Both the position numbers and the translations under genes were made by a program. Under the pieces are notes generated by a model that worked only from the letters and a program-made list of their open reading frames with translations, was not told the origin of the DNA and did no database searches. From the NCBI GenBank assembly GCA_914767715.1, contig OU612066.1, positions 14,451,001 to 14,515,000 on the forward strand: a stretch of 64,000 nt of DNA, given 5' to 3'. Origin of the DNA: Membranipora membranacea (Eukaryota > Bryozoa > Gymnolaemata > Cheilostomatida > Membraniporidae). Positions 35,358 through 45,110 of this stretch are shown piece by piece. Position 1 is the stretch's first letter. Each line of letters opens with the position of its first letter.

Positions 35358-36125
35358 AAACTCTCCGCCGTTTGTAATCTGAAATTGTGTCAACAGTCAA
35401 CTTAGTTAAGACAGTTATTACCGTTTTTGTCAAACGATTCTAGAACTAGTCTAATGATATTAGAGTTGTCGGTTTGCAGCTGAAAGTTAACACCTTTTAT
35501 GTGTTCAAAACAGATCGTAGTTTTTCATTTTAGTTTTTATGTGACATATAACTGTACTGAGCCAAATGAAAATGGAACAGTTACATAGATAAAATCGATG
35601 AATAATGGTTTTTACTTATTATAAATTACTAGATAGAATAAAAGAATATAAGCTATGAAGCTATAAATTCAGCTATCCATCACAAATATAATTAGCAGCA
35701 ATAAAATAAATAGTTGTCACCTGATGGAATAAAAATCATATTCCTGTCTAACTGTCATGGTGGAATGAACTATAACAAGTATGATGCAATATGCCTGCAA
35801 TTATTTGCATTCGAAGTTCGAACCAGTAGAATGTGAACATCTGGAATGCTAGCAAATTTGATCAAACTTGATCTAGTACTGAACTAGAAAGCGCCTCGAT
35901 ACCAAACATTCGCAATATCCCTTCTAGCCATGTTTAGCCATATTTAGTGATTCATCCCCGATTATCTGATGTTTACAATACGCCTCTGAACTCATGATAT
36001 CAAGTTGGCTGTTCCCAGCACTTTTTCTTATCATAGTATAAGGACAGTCACCTGCATGGAATACACATCATAAAATCATTGAAACTCGGGGCATCAACAT
36101 TTGATATTTTTGGCTCTAATAGATC

Positions 36126-37766
36126 ATGGGTCTCCTGCAGGATTATTTTGCTATTATTCAGGTTGAAGTTGCTGATATTATAGGAGCTATATGGCTTTTC
36201 ATCAATCACAACATTGTGTGGTGTATTTCAGGTGAGAATCTCCATATCTACGTTTAGGTTTATGGCTTGTAGAACTTGGTTTAGTATAAACCTATCACTC
36301 CACACCATTATAGTTCACAGTTGATACACTTGAAATGGTGCACTTTAAGGTGTACACTAACAACTAGTTAATGGCAGATGCTCAATTTATATAAATATAC
36401 AACTCACCGAATTACACTATTCTACCTCTGAATCGACAACCATCAAAGTGATTTAATCCTGATCGACCTGTCCTGTTACGGTGATATCGAACCTAGAGAT
36501 AGACAAAAATATGGGTGAGAGAGAACGTCATGATAGAAAACATATACAAATATAAACAGAACAAGATATTAACTCGCAAGCACAATCACGCAATCATGTT
36601 GTTGTTGTTGTTTGTTGCTGTTTTTGTTGTTATTTTCTGGTGTTTTATAATACTATCTAAAACTGAATATGTGGTTAGATATCTGGGTCCTGTTGCCACA
36701 TATTTCAATTAATATTTTTGTTGTGCTCAGCTCTCTCGGTGGATCAAGAGTCCCCGAGCTCATACCTGACAAGTCTCCATTTTTGGTAGGGAGCCTCCCA
36801 GTTTTTAGGGGTATTTTCCACCTCCTCCCTATCTCCCTTTTTCCTCCCTTTTTTTCAGCTTCCCTCACCCAGAAGACTTTTTAAGCTGTTTTCTTACACC
36901 CACAGTACATATACCTAGATATAATTGCCTATTAACATACTATCCCCCCTCGTTTGGATAAAGTGCAACAATATAATTTGTAAAATCAGGTAAAATAAGG
37001 CATTTCATAATATGAACGCTCTAGTTTTGGCTTAAAATAAATGACAACGAGGGCCAAATTACACCTTCACTGCGGGACGCGCAGAGTGGTACTCCGGAAC
37101 GGGAGTTTGTCCGCGGAGACCTCCCGATTTTTGGTTCTACCAGCTTGTCATGTATGCCCGAGCTAAACTCTTTACTTGCTATTAATACCTCACTCACTCT
37201 CCCTAATCATCCATGCTCATTCATGTATGAACTAGGGCTTCTCATTCATACTGTTTATATTTGTGATACTTTGTAGTTGTCTTCTCTTGTACACGAGAAG
37301 GCAACTAGCAAATGTAATACATAAAATTCCTCATACTCACAATCTGTACTAGGATTCACATTACGCGTAACCACATTCATCTACACTCGTTCACAACACA
37401 GTCAACTAATCAGAGCGCATTCCCCAGTTGTCCTTTCTTCTTCCAAGTGTTATAATAATATGACAGAAGAGTTTGTGCCCTTGTCTTATTGGGTAGATAA
37501 TTCACGTCTAAAATTAAAAGTGGCCATGATTGTTGGTCATGTTATAGCATGATACTCAAATTTTTCTCTCTCTCTTCAGGCATCTATGGCAAGCTGCAAG
37601 ACATAAAAGATGGTAAAGAGAAAGTATACACTGCCCAAGTGCCTCGCTACTGCTACACACTGCCTGGGAATATTTCTGTCTCAACTCTTTCATCTTCACT
37701 CATGATCATTTTGCTCCTGCAAAGACATTCCTAAGAGACAACGTTTTCTTTCTAGGATTTGAAAAA
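36126..37766 (+). pseudogene. Pseudogene of sulfotransferase-like B (3' deleted)
   Basis: Exon 1 (36126-36231) is intact with ATG, hydrophobic segment and GTGAGA donor. Exon 2 begins at 37580 after a TCTTCAG acceptor and matches gene B until TTTGAAAAA near 37766. A 4-base deletion (TCTGTCTCAACTC against TCTGTCTCACCCAACTC) shifts the frame. The remainder, including RCGST, is gone: the sequence jumps to DNA equivalent to about 7940, a deletion of about 1.9 kb relative to block 1. The intron carries a 1.07 kb insertion (36321-37396). It cannot encode a functional enzyme. Confidence 0.9.
36321..37396. mobile_element. ~1.07 kb insertion in pseudogene intron
   Basis: Relative to the intron of gene B, extra DNA begins after TATAGTTCACAG (36320) and ends before CACAGTCAACTAATCAG (37397). 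CACAG on both sides may be a 5-bp target duplication. It contains a TTGTTG-rich tract (36598-36640) and a hairpin GTTGTCTTCTC..GAGAAGGCAAC (about 37278-37307). No transposase is recognised and the class is unknown. Confidence 0.6.
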
Positions 37767-37771
37767 TAACT

Positions 37772-37938
37772 CTGTTGCCAAACGTTCTTGAGCAAGGAAA
37801 GACAGCAAGGTTACCTTACCCCTTTCAGTTGCATTGCCTTTGTTTTGGTTGAGGTTTTTCTTGCAGCAGTCAAAAATATGCCATCAGGCATTTATGGATA
37901 TGAAAAACAAGCTCTAGCAACTATGAATGTTTGGCAAC
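37772..37938. mobile_element. Short TIR element (~167 bp)
   Basis: CTGTTGCCAAAC at the left and GTTTGGCAACAG at the right are exact inverted repeats. The body matches the two tandem copies at 7791-8130. It lies at the deletion joint of the sulfotransferase B pseudogene. Confidence 0.65.
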
Positions 37939-39099
37939 AGAGATCTGTTGCCAAACATAAATGAAACTTCTCAGAACACTCATTATCTTAACAATATATG
38001 CATTATAACATCTGAATCGCTCTTACACCCACACTGTCTGTTGCATCATTGTTACATCTAATTGCTGTCTAAATTACTATATATCTCGATAGTGGAGCCT
38101 AACGCTCTGAGTGAGATTATTTGGATCAGATCAGATCAGTGAGCGGCAGTTTACTGGCAATGTTACAAAAAATTTTATCAAATGCATTCATTCTAGATTT
38201 GATCTGATAATTTCATTTCATTTTCAAGCTTTTTTGGCACTTAGCAGAAAAATTTCTGGTTTATAATTGTTATAGCTGCCAAAAAGACAGTACCCATAAA
38301 TCACAAGACCAAACAGCTCCAAATTCACTCCCAATTGATGCCAATAGTGTTTTAAATATGTAAAAAGTTTTTGCATTTTTAAAACTTTGGATTTTGACAC
38401 AGCATAATCAGTCTTACATTTTCATTGAAATTTCCTTGAATTTGAGTTTTCAGCTAATAGATTTCTTTTGACAAAACCATAGCTTGAAACTAAGATTCGA
38501 TGAAATTGAAACTGGTGAGATTGAGTCACAAATCTTAGCCTTATATGTGATACTGCCAAGGCTTTCCATTTATTTTACAATGTCTAAATCTGCATTTTAT
38601 TCAAATCAAGCTTGCTTGGCGAGATTTGATGGCTTGGCATGAGTGTCTTGAATGTATGGTGATGGCTTGATGGATGTACTGACAATAAATGTATTTTAAA
38701 GCCATAGGATGCCACAAAGTTTGTGACATCTGTTGGACGGAATGTATTCTTACCCCGCCGTGTGCCATAAATATTTTTTTCCTCTTTGTTGATATATTTG
38801 GATTAGGAGGGTTCGATCCAGCCAAGCTGTAGGGGTGTCAGGAGAGTTCCTGGTCTGCCAGCAAATGAGCCAAACTTTTTCTACCTCATCCCCATTAGCC
38901 TTGTCATGCGTCTACAACAAAAAAACAGTAGCCATGTGAAAAGGCTACATCCCCATATTCAGATTTATGAATGTCTGACTTTGAGTTATTATCCAGTTTA
39001 TATATATTATGATTGAACACATATACCCTTTTTATATATATTGGCAATGTTTTTTTTATTTTTGAAAAGTAATTGGGTTTTATTTAGTACCAACTATGA
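37939..39099. other. Noncoding, aligns with 8110-8560 and 12096-12290
   Basis: Left part matches the DNA before the 3.5 kb hAT-like insertion of block 1. At about 38545 it continues directly with GATACTGCCAAGGCTTTCCAT, which lies after that insertion. A single arm of the 94-bp palindrome sits at about 38640-38690. No gene is seen. Confidence 0.6.
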
Positions 39100-39300
39100 T
39101 TTTTGGTATCTCTCCAAATTTAATAGAATTGGCTCACAAATAATGTAGCTGGACAGTCAAGCAAGAACTTTCTTCAGTCATGAGAAAAGAGTCAATCATG
39201 AGTCTTGGTTGAGAACACCAGACTCTGACAGGAGATGTAATGGTATACTGAAGGCTTTTGGTCTTCCAGATCTTGATTCACATTATATATATGAAGATGA
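39100..39300 (+). pseudogene. 3' remnant of a fourth sulfotransferase-like gene
   Basis: TTTGGTATCTCTCCAAATTT begins a match to the last about 65 codons of genes B and C: a frame-disrupting TAATG within the HKTMELDSQ stretch, then FFSHEKRV, SWLRTPDSDRRCNGIL and FGLPDLDSH. Upstream coding sequence is missing. It is closest to gene B at the C-terminus. It complements the 5' remnant 12297-12428 of block 1. Confidence 0.75.
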
Positions 39301-39980
39301 ACCATTTGATTCTTTAACCTTTGAGCACTTGCTTTTAAAAATAACAGTATATTTGGAAAATTCTAGGGGCTTTGTGATTTTTCAGAAACGCTTCAGGCCA
39401 TCATATCGCCACACCTGATCGCCACTTGTGCACAGGACATCAGATTAGCTGGATAAAAGCATGAAGCTCAGGACCACATTGGTCCCCGTCCAGGTGATTA
39501 TTTTCCTTTCTAAATGCTTCAAACCGCAATAGAATATATCCAGTGCATAGTGCATGCAGGAAACAGGTCCGTATTCAACATGGCACTTTCCATTCAATAA
39601 ACTTTCATAATGACTAATTACGGTAAATTTTGAATCATGATATCCTACATCGCTGGATAATTGCCGAGCTATTAAATGAGAAAAACTCAACAAAATTTTG
39701 AATTGATGTTGCTTTTCAAGTCACATTCCGTAGCTTGGCAATTGTCAAATGGAAAGGTCATTGGCCTAACATAAACTCTAGTTTATGCAAAAAATTAAAG
39801 ACATGAATTGATAAATGTGCTCTCAGGTTCCAAAGTAAGCTTCAAGGATCTGGAGCTAATCAGGTCGTTGACCTCATCCTACTAGCTACTCAACACTCAC
39901 CAGCTGTTTACAGAGTTCTTGTTACTAAACTACAACACGTTGACACTTCTGTCTTTAAACCCCTTTGCCCCTTATCGATC
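39301..39980. other. Intergenic, aligns with 12540-13164
   Basis: Noncoding. GATAATTGCCGAGCTATT and the ACACTCACCAGCTGTTTACAG stretch are shared with block 1; about 70 bases before the exon are the conserved 5' flank of gene C type. Confidence 0.55.
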
Positions 39981-42123
39981 ATGGGGTATTTTCAGGATTG
40001 TTTTGCGATAATTGAGATCGAGATTGCCCTCTATATCGGAGCTATATGTTCAGAACATTGTGTGGAGATTTACAGGTGAGAAGATTTAGTATAGATATAA
40101 ATGTGACCTTCTTCTACACAATTATTCAGTGATGTTGAAAAATGTTTATTTCATGACCGGTCTTATTCTAAGTGCTCAGACTGCTGCAAGTGCCAGTTGG
40201 TGACATAACATTATCAGACTTTCATTTTTTTACAGGATGTTTGATAATGTTATGTCATAAACCTGCAGAGAATGGAAATTGCTTCAATTTTAGTCCATGT
40301 AGCCCATTTCGTTTGTGATCTGGCATATATCCACTCTTATGATTTGTAGATGAATCTTGCGAGTGCGTTACGATCATCATAGTATATATGCTGCGAACAA
40401 TGCTGGGGGGTCTTTAAATTAGAAATAGGCAAAATCAGTGAGTGAGCGATACCGGCTAGGCTCTCACTTTCAAATCGCTAAGTCATTGATCGAACTTTAT
40501 ACATTCTGAGTGGGTGATTTTGGAACGAATTATTGAAAGACCCATTATTGATCAAAGATCCATCACAACACAGAAAATAGAGATATCTGTTTATCACTTA
40601 TATAGAAGTTATTGTTTTCATCGATAACATTTTGGCTAATAGGTTTTTCTGATACGGTTTCTCAATTTTCAGGCATCAATAGCAAGCTGCGAGATATTAA
40701 AGGTGGTAAAGAGAAGGTGAATACTGCTCAGGTGCTTCACAACTGGTACACGCTGCCGGGGAATCTCTTCATATCTCCTACAAACTTCATATTCAGCCAT
40801 GATCACTTTACTCCTGCAAAGTGCATTCTAAGAGATAATGCACATTTCCTCGGATTTGAGCTCGATCCCAACTCTGACATACTCAACTTGAGGAAAAAGC
40901 CGATACTGTTCATATCACAAATCGCTGCAGTGAAAAAGATCATTGTAGTTCCCGTAAAAGATTTCACAGAGGTTTTGCTACACACTGCCTGGGAATATTT
41001 CTGTCTCACCCAACTCTTTCATCTTCACTCATGATCATTTTGCTCCTGCAAAAACATTCCTAAGAGACAACGTTTTTTTTCTAGGATTTGAAAAAGAAGT
41101 TGCAAAATTCATTGAACTCGATGCCAAAGCAGACATGTTCAATCTAAGGAAAAATCCAATTCTGTTCAGTCACCAGGTTCCTTATATTAGGAAAATGATT
41201 TCTATCCCCCAAAAAGATGTCATGGAAGTTCTAGACTATGCCTACACTGATGGTACGAAAGTTGTTTGGTGTTCTCACACATTATGATGTGGATCTACTG
41301 TTTGGTCATGTTGAAGATGTTTGCAGCCTTGCCAATTACTGGATAACCTATTCTGAGTCCCAATCGATGTTTTACAGCGTTGTCAGAACCCGTAATTGTC
41401 TTGATGTTGCCCCGTTTGCTAAAACCGAGGAGTACGAAAAGATGGTGGTGGCAACTATCAAAATGCATATTCTCATGGCGCCAAAGGGTAATTCTATCTT
41501 CTGGAAAACAACTGGTATTGACGAACACATGGTCCCAATCATCAAGAAGCATTTCCCAGCACATGACATATTATTTGCTTGCCGGGATTGTCTCCCATGT
41601 GCGAATTCATACTTCAAAGCCTTCGGCCACCTGGCAGTTCAGCTGAACAACCTTTTACATGATAACCATGAGATCATGATCATGATCTCAGATGCAGGAC
41701 GAACTGAATGGCTCTGGTTTACAAACGGCTATGATTCAAAGTTGGGTTTGCAGCTAGTCAGAGACATTAAGCCTCAAAACAATGCATTTGAGTGGTTTAT
41801 CATGTGCTGGGCAGCTAAAGTTAGCATGATGAAAAAAAATCGAAGGGATGGAATACAGTTTGAAGCATTGAAGTACGAAGAATTACGTAAAGATCCAGTT
41901 GGAGCAATAGCAGATCTATTCAAGCATCTTGGTATCTCCCCCAATTTAATAGAAGTGGCCCATAAGACCATGGAGTTTGATAGCCAGGCTGCGACATTCT
42001 TTGGTCATGAAAAAAGGAGTTGATAACGAGGCATGGATGAGAACACCAGACGCCGACAGAAGATGTAATGGTATTCTGGAGGCTTTTGGTCTTCCTGATC
42101 TGGACACACCTTTAGATATATGA
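39981..42123 (+). pseudogene. Mosaic pseudogene of sulfotransferase-like C with a B segment
   Basis: Exon 1 (39981-40075) keeps ATG and donor but lost 11 bases (GGAGCTATATGTTCAG), so its phase no longer fits exon 2. Exon 2 starts at 40673. It follows gene C to about 40977 (with a 24-base in-frame loss near 40860), then switches to gene B sequence for about 41-41.24 kb (CTACACACTGCCTGGG to GAAGTTCTAGAC), repeating the same protein region, and returns to gene C. Further lesions: TGA at ACATTATGATG just before the phosphosulfate loop, an altered loop, an insertion at CCAATTACTGG, and an extra G in GAAAAAAGGAG near the 3' end. The stop matches gene C at 42121-42123. Confidence 0.9.
40170..40265. 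repeat. Inverted-repeat family, copy 4
   Basis: CTGCTGCAAGTGCCAGTTGG and CATAACATTATCA on the left face TGATAATGTTATGTCATAA and CCTGCAG on the right. It sits in the pseudogene intron and is the partner of copy 2. Confidence 0.6.
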
Positions 42124-43522
42124 AAATTAACTTTACAGGACTCAGTAACCCCTTCTACACTGGTTGGTTGGAAATCAATGAGACAATATGTGTCCTCCTA
42201 ATGGGCTAGCCATCTTTTGTATACCATAAAGCTAGTCCTAACGTCTTAGCAATTAAAAAATATTTTTGACATACATGCTTGAGATGGATGATTGAATGAC
42301 CGGTAATTTGAACTTTTGTAACAAAAATGCAGAACATGTAAATAAAGAATGATAACGTAAATATTTTCAATTATGCATGCTATTAAGTATGATCGCTTAC
42401 AGGTGACAATTCTGAGGACAATACATCATTAAGAGTTTAACAATAATACCGTTTAATTTATGTTCGAACATCGAGCATTAATCAAGCATTATTTTTCCTA
42501 TTGTTGCATAGAGAGAGCAAAATGTCATCATAGAAGGAAGGCCCTGACATGACTTTAAAAAATCTAAAACAGCAACGCTGGATGTTAGCCATAAATCTGT
42601 ACATTTAATTGATTTCTAACTGTTATGTTACTGGCGTATGACTTTCTTTAGTCGCTGTTTCCCCAAGTCTTTACCACAACATTTTTTTAACTGATTCATG
42701 CATGCCCGAGTAAACCAAATTTAAATCACTGTTTTAATAGGTTAAAAATTAGAAATTTCAGTCTCTGGCGTACTACAAGCAAAATCTGAGTTGGGAGTAA
42801 GACTACTACCTCTCTTCCCATGTAAGTGGTAAAACCTCCCTCCAACCCCCACCCTGTCCATAAAACAGACATATCTGTTTCAAGGTTAACATCTACGATG
42901 TTCAGATACATTGGATAAAACAGTGAGTTAATGCATGTGATACAAATAACCAGGCTGGGATGTTTGCAATCAAGCTGCAATAAAATATGTGTGACGTGGG
43001 TACTTACATTAAGGTTTTATTAAAAAATTGTTTTGTCTGAGTTGTCCCTCCATGAAAAATAGAAACACAACTCTTTAAACACTCTCATTGTGACGCATGC
43101 GTATTGATAAAGGTAGATATCCGGTTACTGGTTGAAGTTCAGACTCCCTTCAGTCAATGGTCTGTAATATCTTCAATGGTTTGTAATATCTTCAATCTTT
43201 TACTAACACATGTAAGTAGAGTATTGAAAATAGTGTAGATGGGTGTTCAGGGTTGGTGTATACGTGTGTACTTTGTGTAGCTTGTCAAGTATGCCAACTA
43301 GTAAGTATTACAAGTTTATTAGGTGCTGACTTCAATGAATGTACATCTCTCTAGTAGCCAAATTTGCTCTAGCTCATGTGTGTACTCCTTGATTGAGGGT
43401 AGTATAGTCCCCAACACAAACAACCATCCTCCTCACAAATTATATCAAGTCTGTAAGCTCGCCACATCGAGTGGGGCCTAGTTCTCAATGCAAGCGACAC
43501 TTTGTAGACTGATTATGGTCAT
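42124..43522. other. 3' flank of pseudogene C, no gene seen
   Basis: Aligns with 15027-16260 and then with 18545-18600. A GAGTTGTCC hairpin with GACGCATGCGTATTGAT lies at about 43039-43110. Block 1's foldback hairpin and LINE fragment are absent here. Confidence 0.55.
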
Positions 43523-44589
43523 GGAGCAGACATGCATGGGCCCCTGGGACTTACATGTCTTTACTTTGCCAATGTCCACTATCAACCACCAAAAAAAAAC
43601 ACCAAACAGGGTAAGTATTTTTTTTGTTTACAACCTACCTTGAAATCTCTCACACTAACTCACTCATCCTTCCTCTTTCATTTGCTTCAGGTTTGAAGTT
43701 TCTAGCACAAACAGAGCTGACTTTATGGACCAGAGAAAAAAACACTTCTACAAAATTCACAAAAACCTGAGTAGGCTGAAATGGCTGCATGGGTATTGAC
43801 ATCCCCACATGATTATTGTACTATTTTTTTATTTCACTGAATTGGTTCTTTTTACACTCATATATGAGTTCTAAATTATATTCATTAATTTTTAAGCTTC
43901 TAATAAACTATGAGAAATCATATATGAGTGTAAAAAGAACCGATTTAGTGAAATAAAAAAAAAAGTACAATAATCATGTGGGATGTCAATACTCATGCAG
44001 CCATTTCAGCCTACTCAGGTTTTTGTGAATTTTGCAGAAGTATTTTTTTCTCTGGTCCATAAAGTCAGCTCTGTTTGTGCTAGAAACTTCAAACCTGAAG
44101 CAAATGAAAGAGGAAGGATGAGTGAGTTAGTGTGAGAGATTTCAAGGTAGGCTGTAAACAAAATTTTTTTTGTGCATTACAAAATAAAGTACACCTATGC
44201 TGTAGTATATTGGATAGGCCCTGGGGGCCGATGTCAGGGAGACATGCCCCAATGCACCTATGAGAGTTGTGTAACAAAAGGCCTTTTGTTTGGTGAACAA
44301 AGGAGTACAATGGCAGGCAAAGTGTGCTTGTCTGAATGCATGCTGGATTCATGTGATTGCATGCTGGGGCGCGTGTATGCTAGGCTCAGCTCTCTACTTT
44401 TGCTACACTCATTTGTGGGTATACACAATCCACCCGCTGCTACGATATGTAGGAACCACTGGTAAAGGGTATTTCACAACTGTACTTTATTTTGTAATGT
44501 GTCTTACCCTGTTTGGTGTTTTTTGGGTGGTTGATAGTGGACATTGGCAAAGTAAAGACATGTAAGTCCCAGGGGCCCATGCAGACATG
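43523..44589. mobile_element. Foldback element, 1.07 kb, with nested TIR element
   Basis: Long inverted arms: 43534-43615 pairs with 44503-44582, and 43616-43867 pairs with 43918-44171, around a 50-base centre. A 325-bp TIR element (44175-44499) has been inserted into the right arm. TGGTCAT flanks the whole on both sides (43516-43522 and 44590-44596), as a 7-bp target duplication. Block 1 at 18600 lacks the element, confirming an insertion. Frames here are palindrome artefacts. Confidence 0.85.
44175..44499. mobile_element. Nested TIR element, 325 bp
   Basis: CATTACAAAATAAAGTACA at the left mirrors GTACTTTATTTTGTAATG at the right. The interior is the reverse complement of the element at 18829-19181 (AAGGCCTTTTG, GGTGAACAAAGGAGTACAATGG). 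Confidence 0.75.
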
Positions 44590-45110
44590 TGGTCATATTT
44601 TTCTTCTCGGCCTACAAGGTTTCTGTGATGGTTTATACATAGACACAGATCAAGACAAAAGGCACAGGACTCGTGATATCAATTTTTGAAATGTTTGATG
44701 TTAATAGATCCATTACAAAAAGTTATGCAGTTCTAAGTTGGTGTATGAATGGCAGCATTGTTGTTAAATACAATACAGCATTATTGTTAAATACAATATA
44801 GCATTGTTATACAGCCAATATCGCTATAAATCCTTTGTTGGATCAGACTAAGTACCTAAACTATGTCTTAGCATGCAACATGGGCTACAACTACAAACCC
44901 TCTACTATGAATTTTTCATAAAACTGGCTAGAAATATGCTACCAAATCTAACAAATCCCTATATAAGACTAAAACTCGAGGTTTTCTGGGAGAGGGAGAT
45001 GGATAATGTGATAATCTCAAAGTGATTGTTAATTGAGACAGGTATCGGTTAAAGGCCTGTTGTGAACAACTCGGATTTATTTTCACCTGAATAATTTTAG
45101 CTCAGTGGAA
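44590..45110. other. 5' flank of TRIM-like 3 with an inverted segment
   Basis: 44590-44700 aligns with 18605-18830 in direct orientation. 44700-44935 is the reverse complement of about 18290-18540. From 44940 it matches the promoter-proximal flank of TRIM-like 2 (AACAAATCCCTA, GGTTTTCT GGGAGAGG). Confidence 0.55.

Noticed and set aside
44089-44565. Several Cys-containing frames
   Set aside because: They lie across the arm of the foldback element and the nested TIR element and differ on each strand; no conserved pattern.
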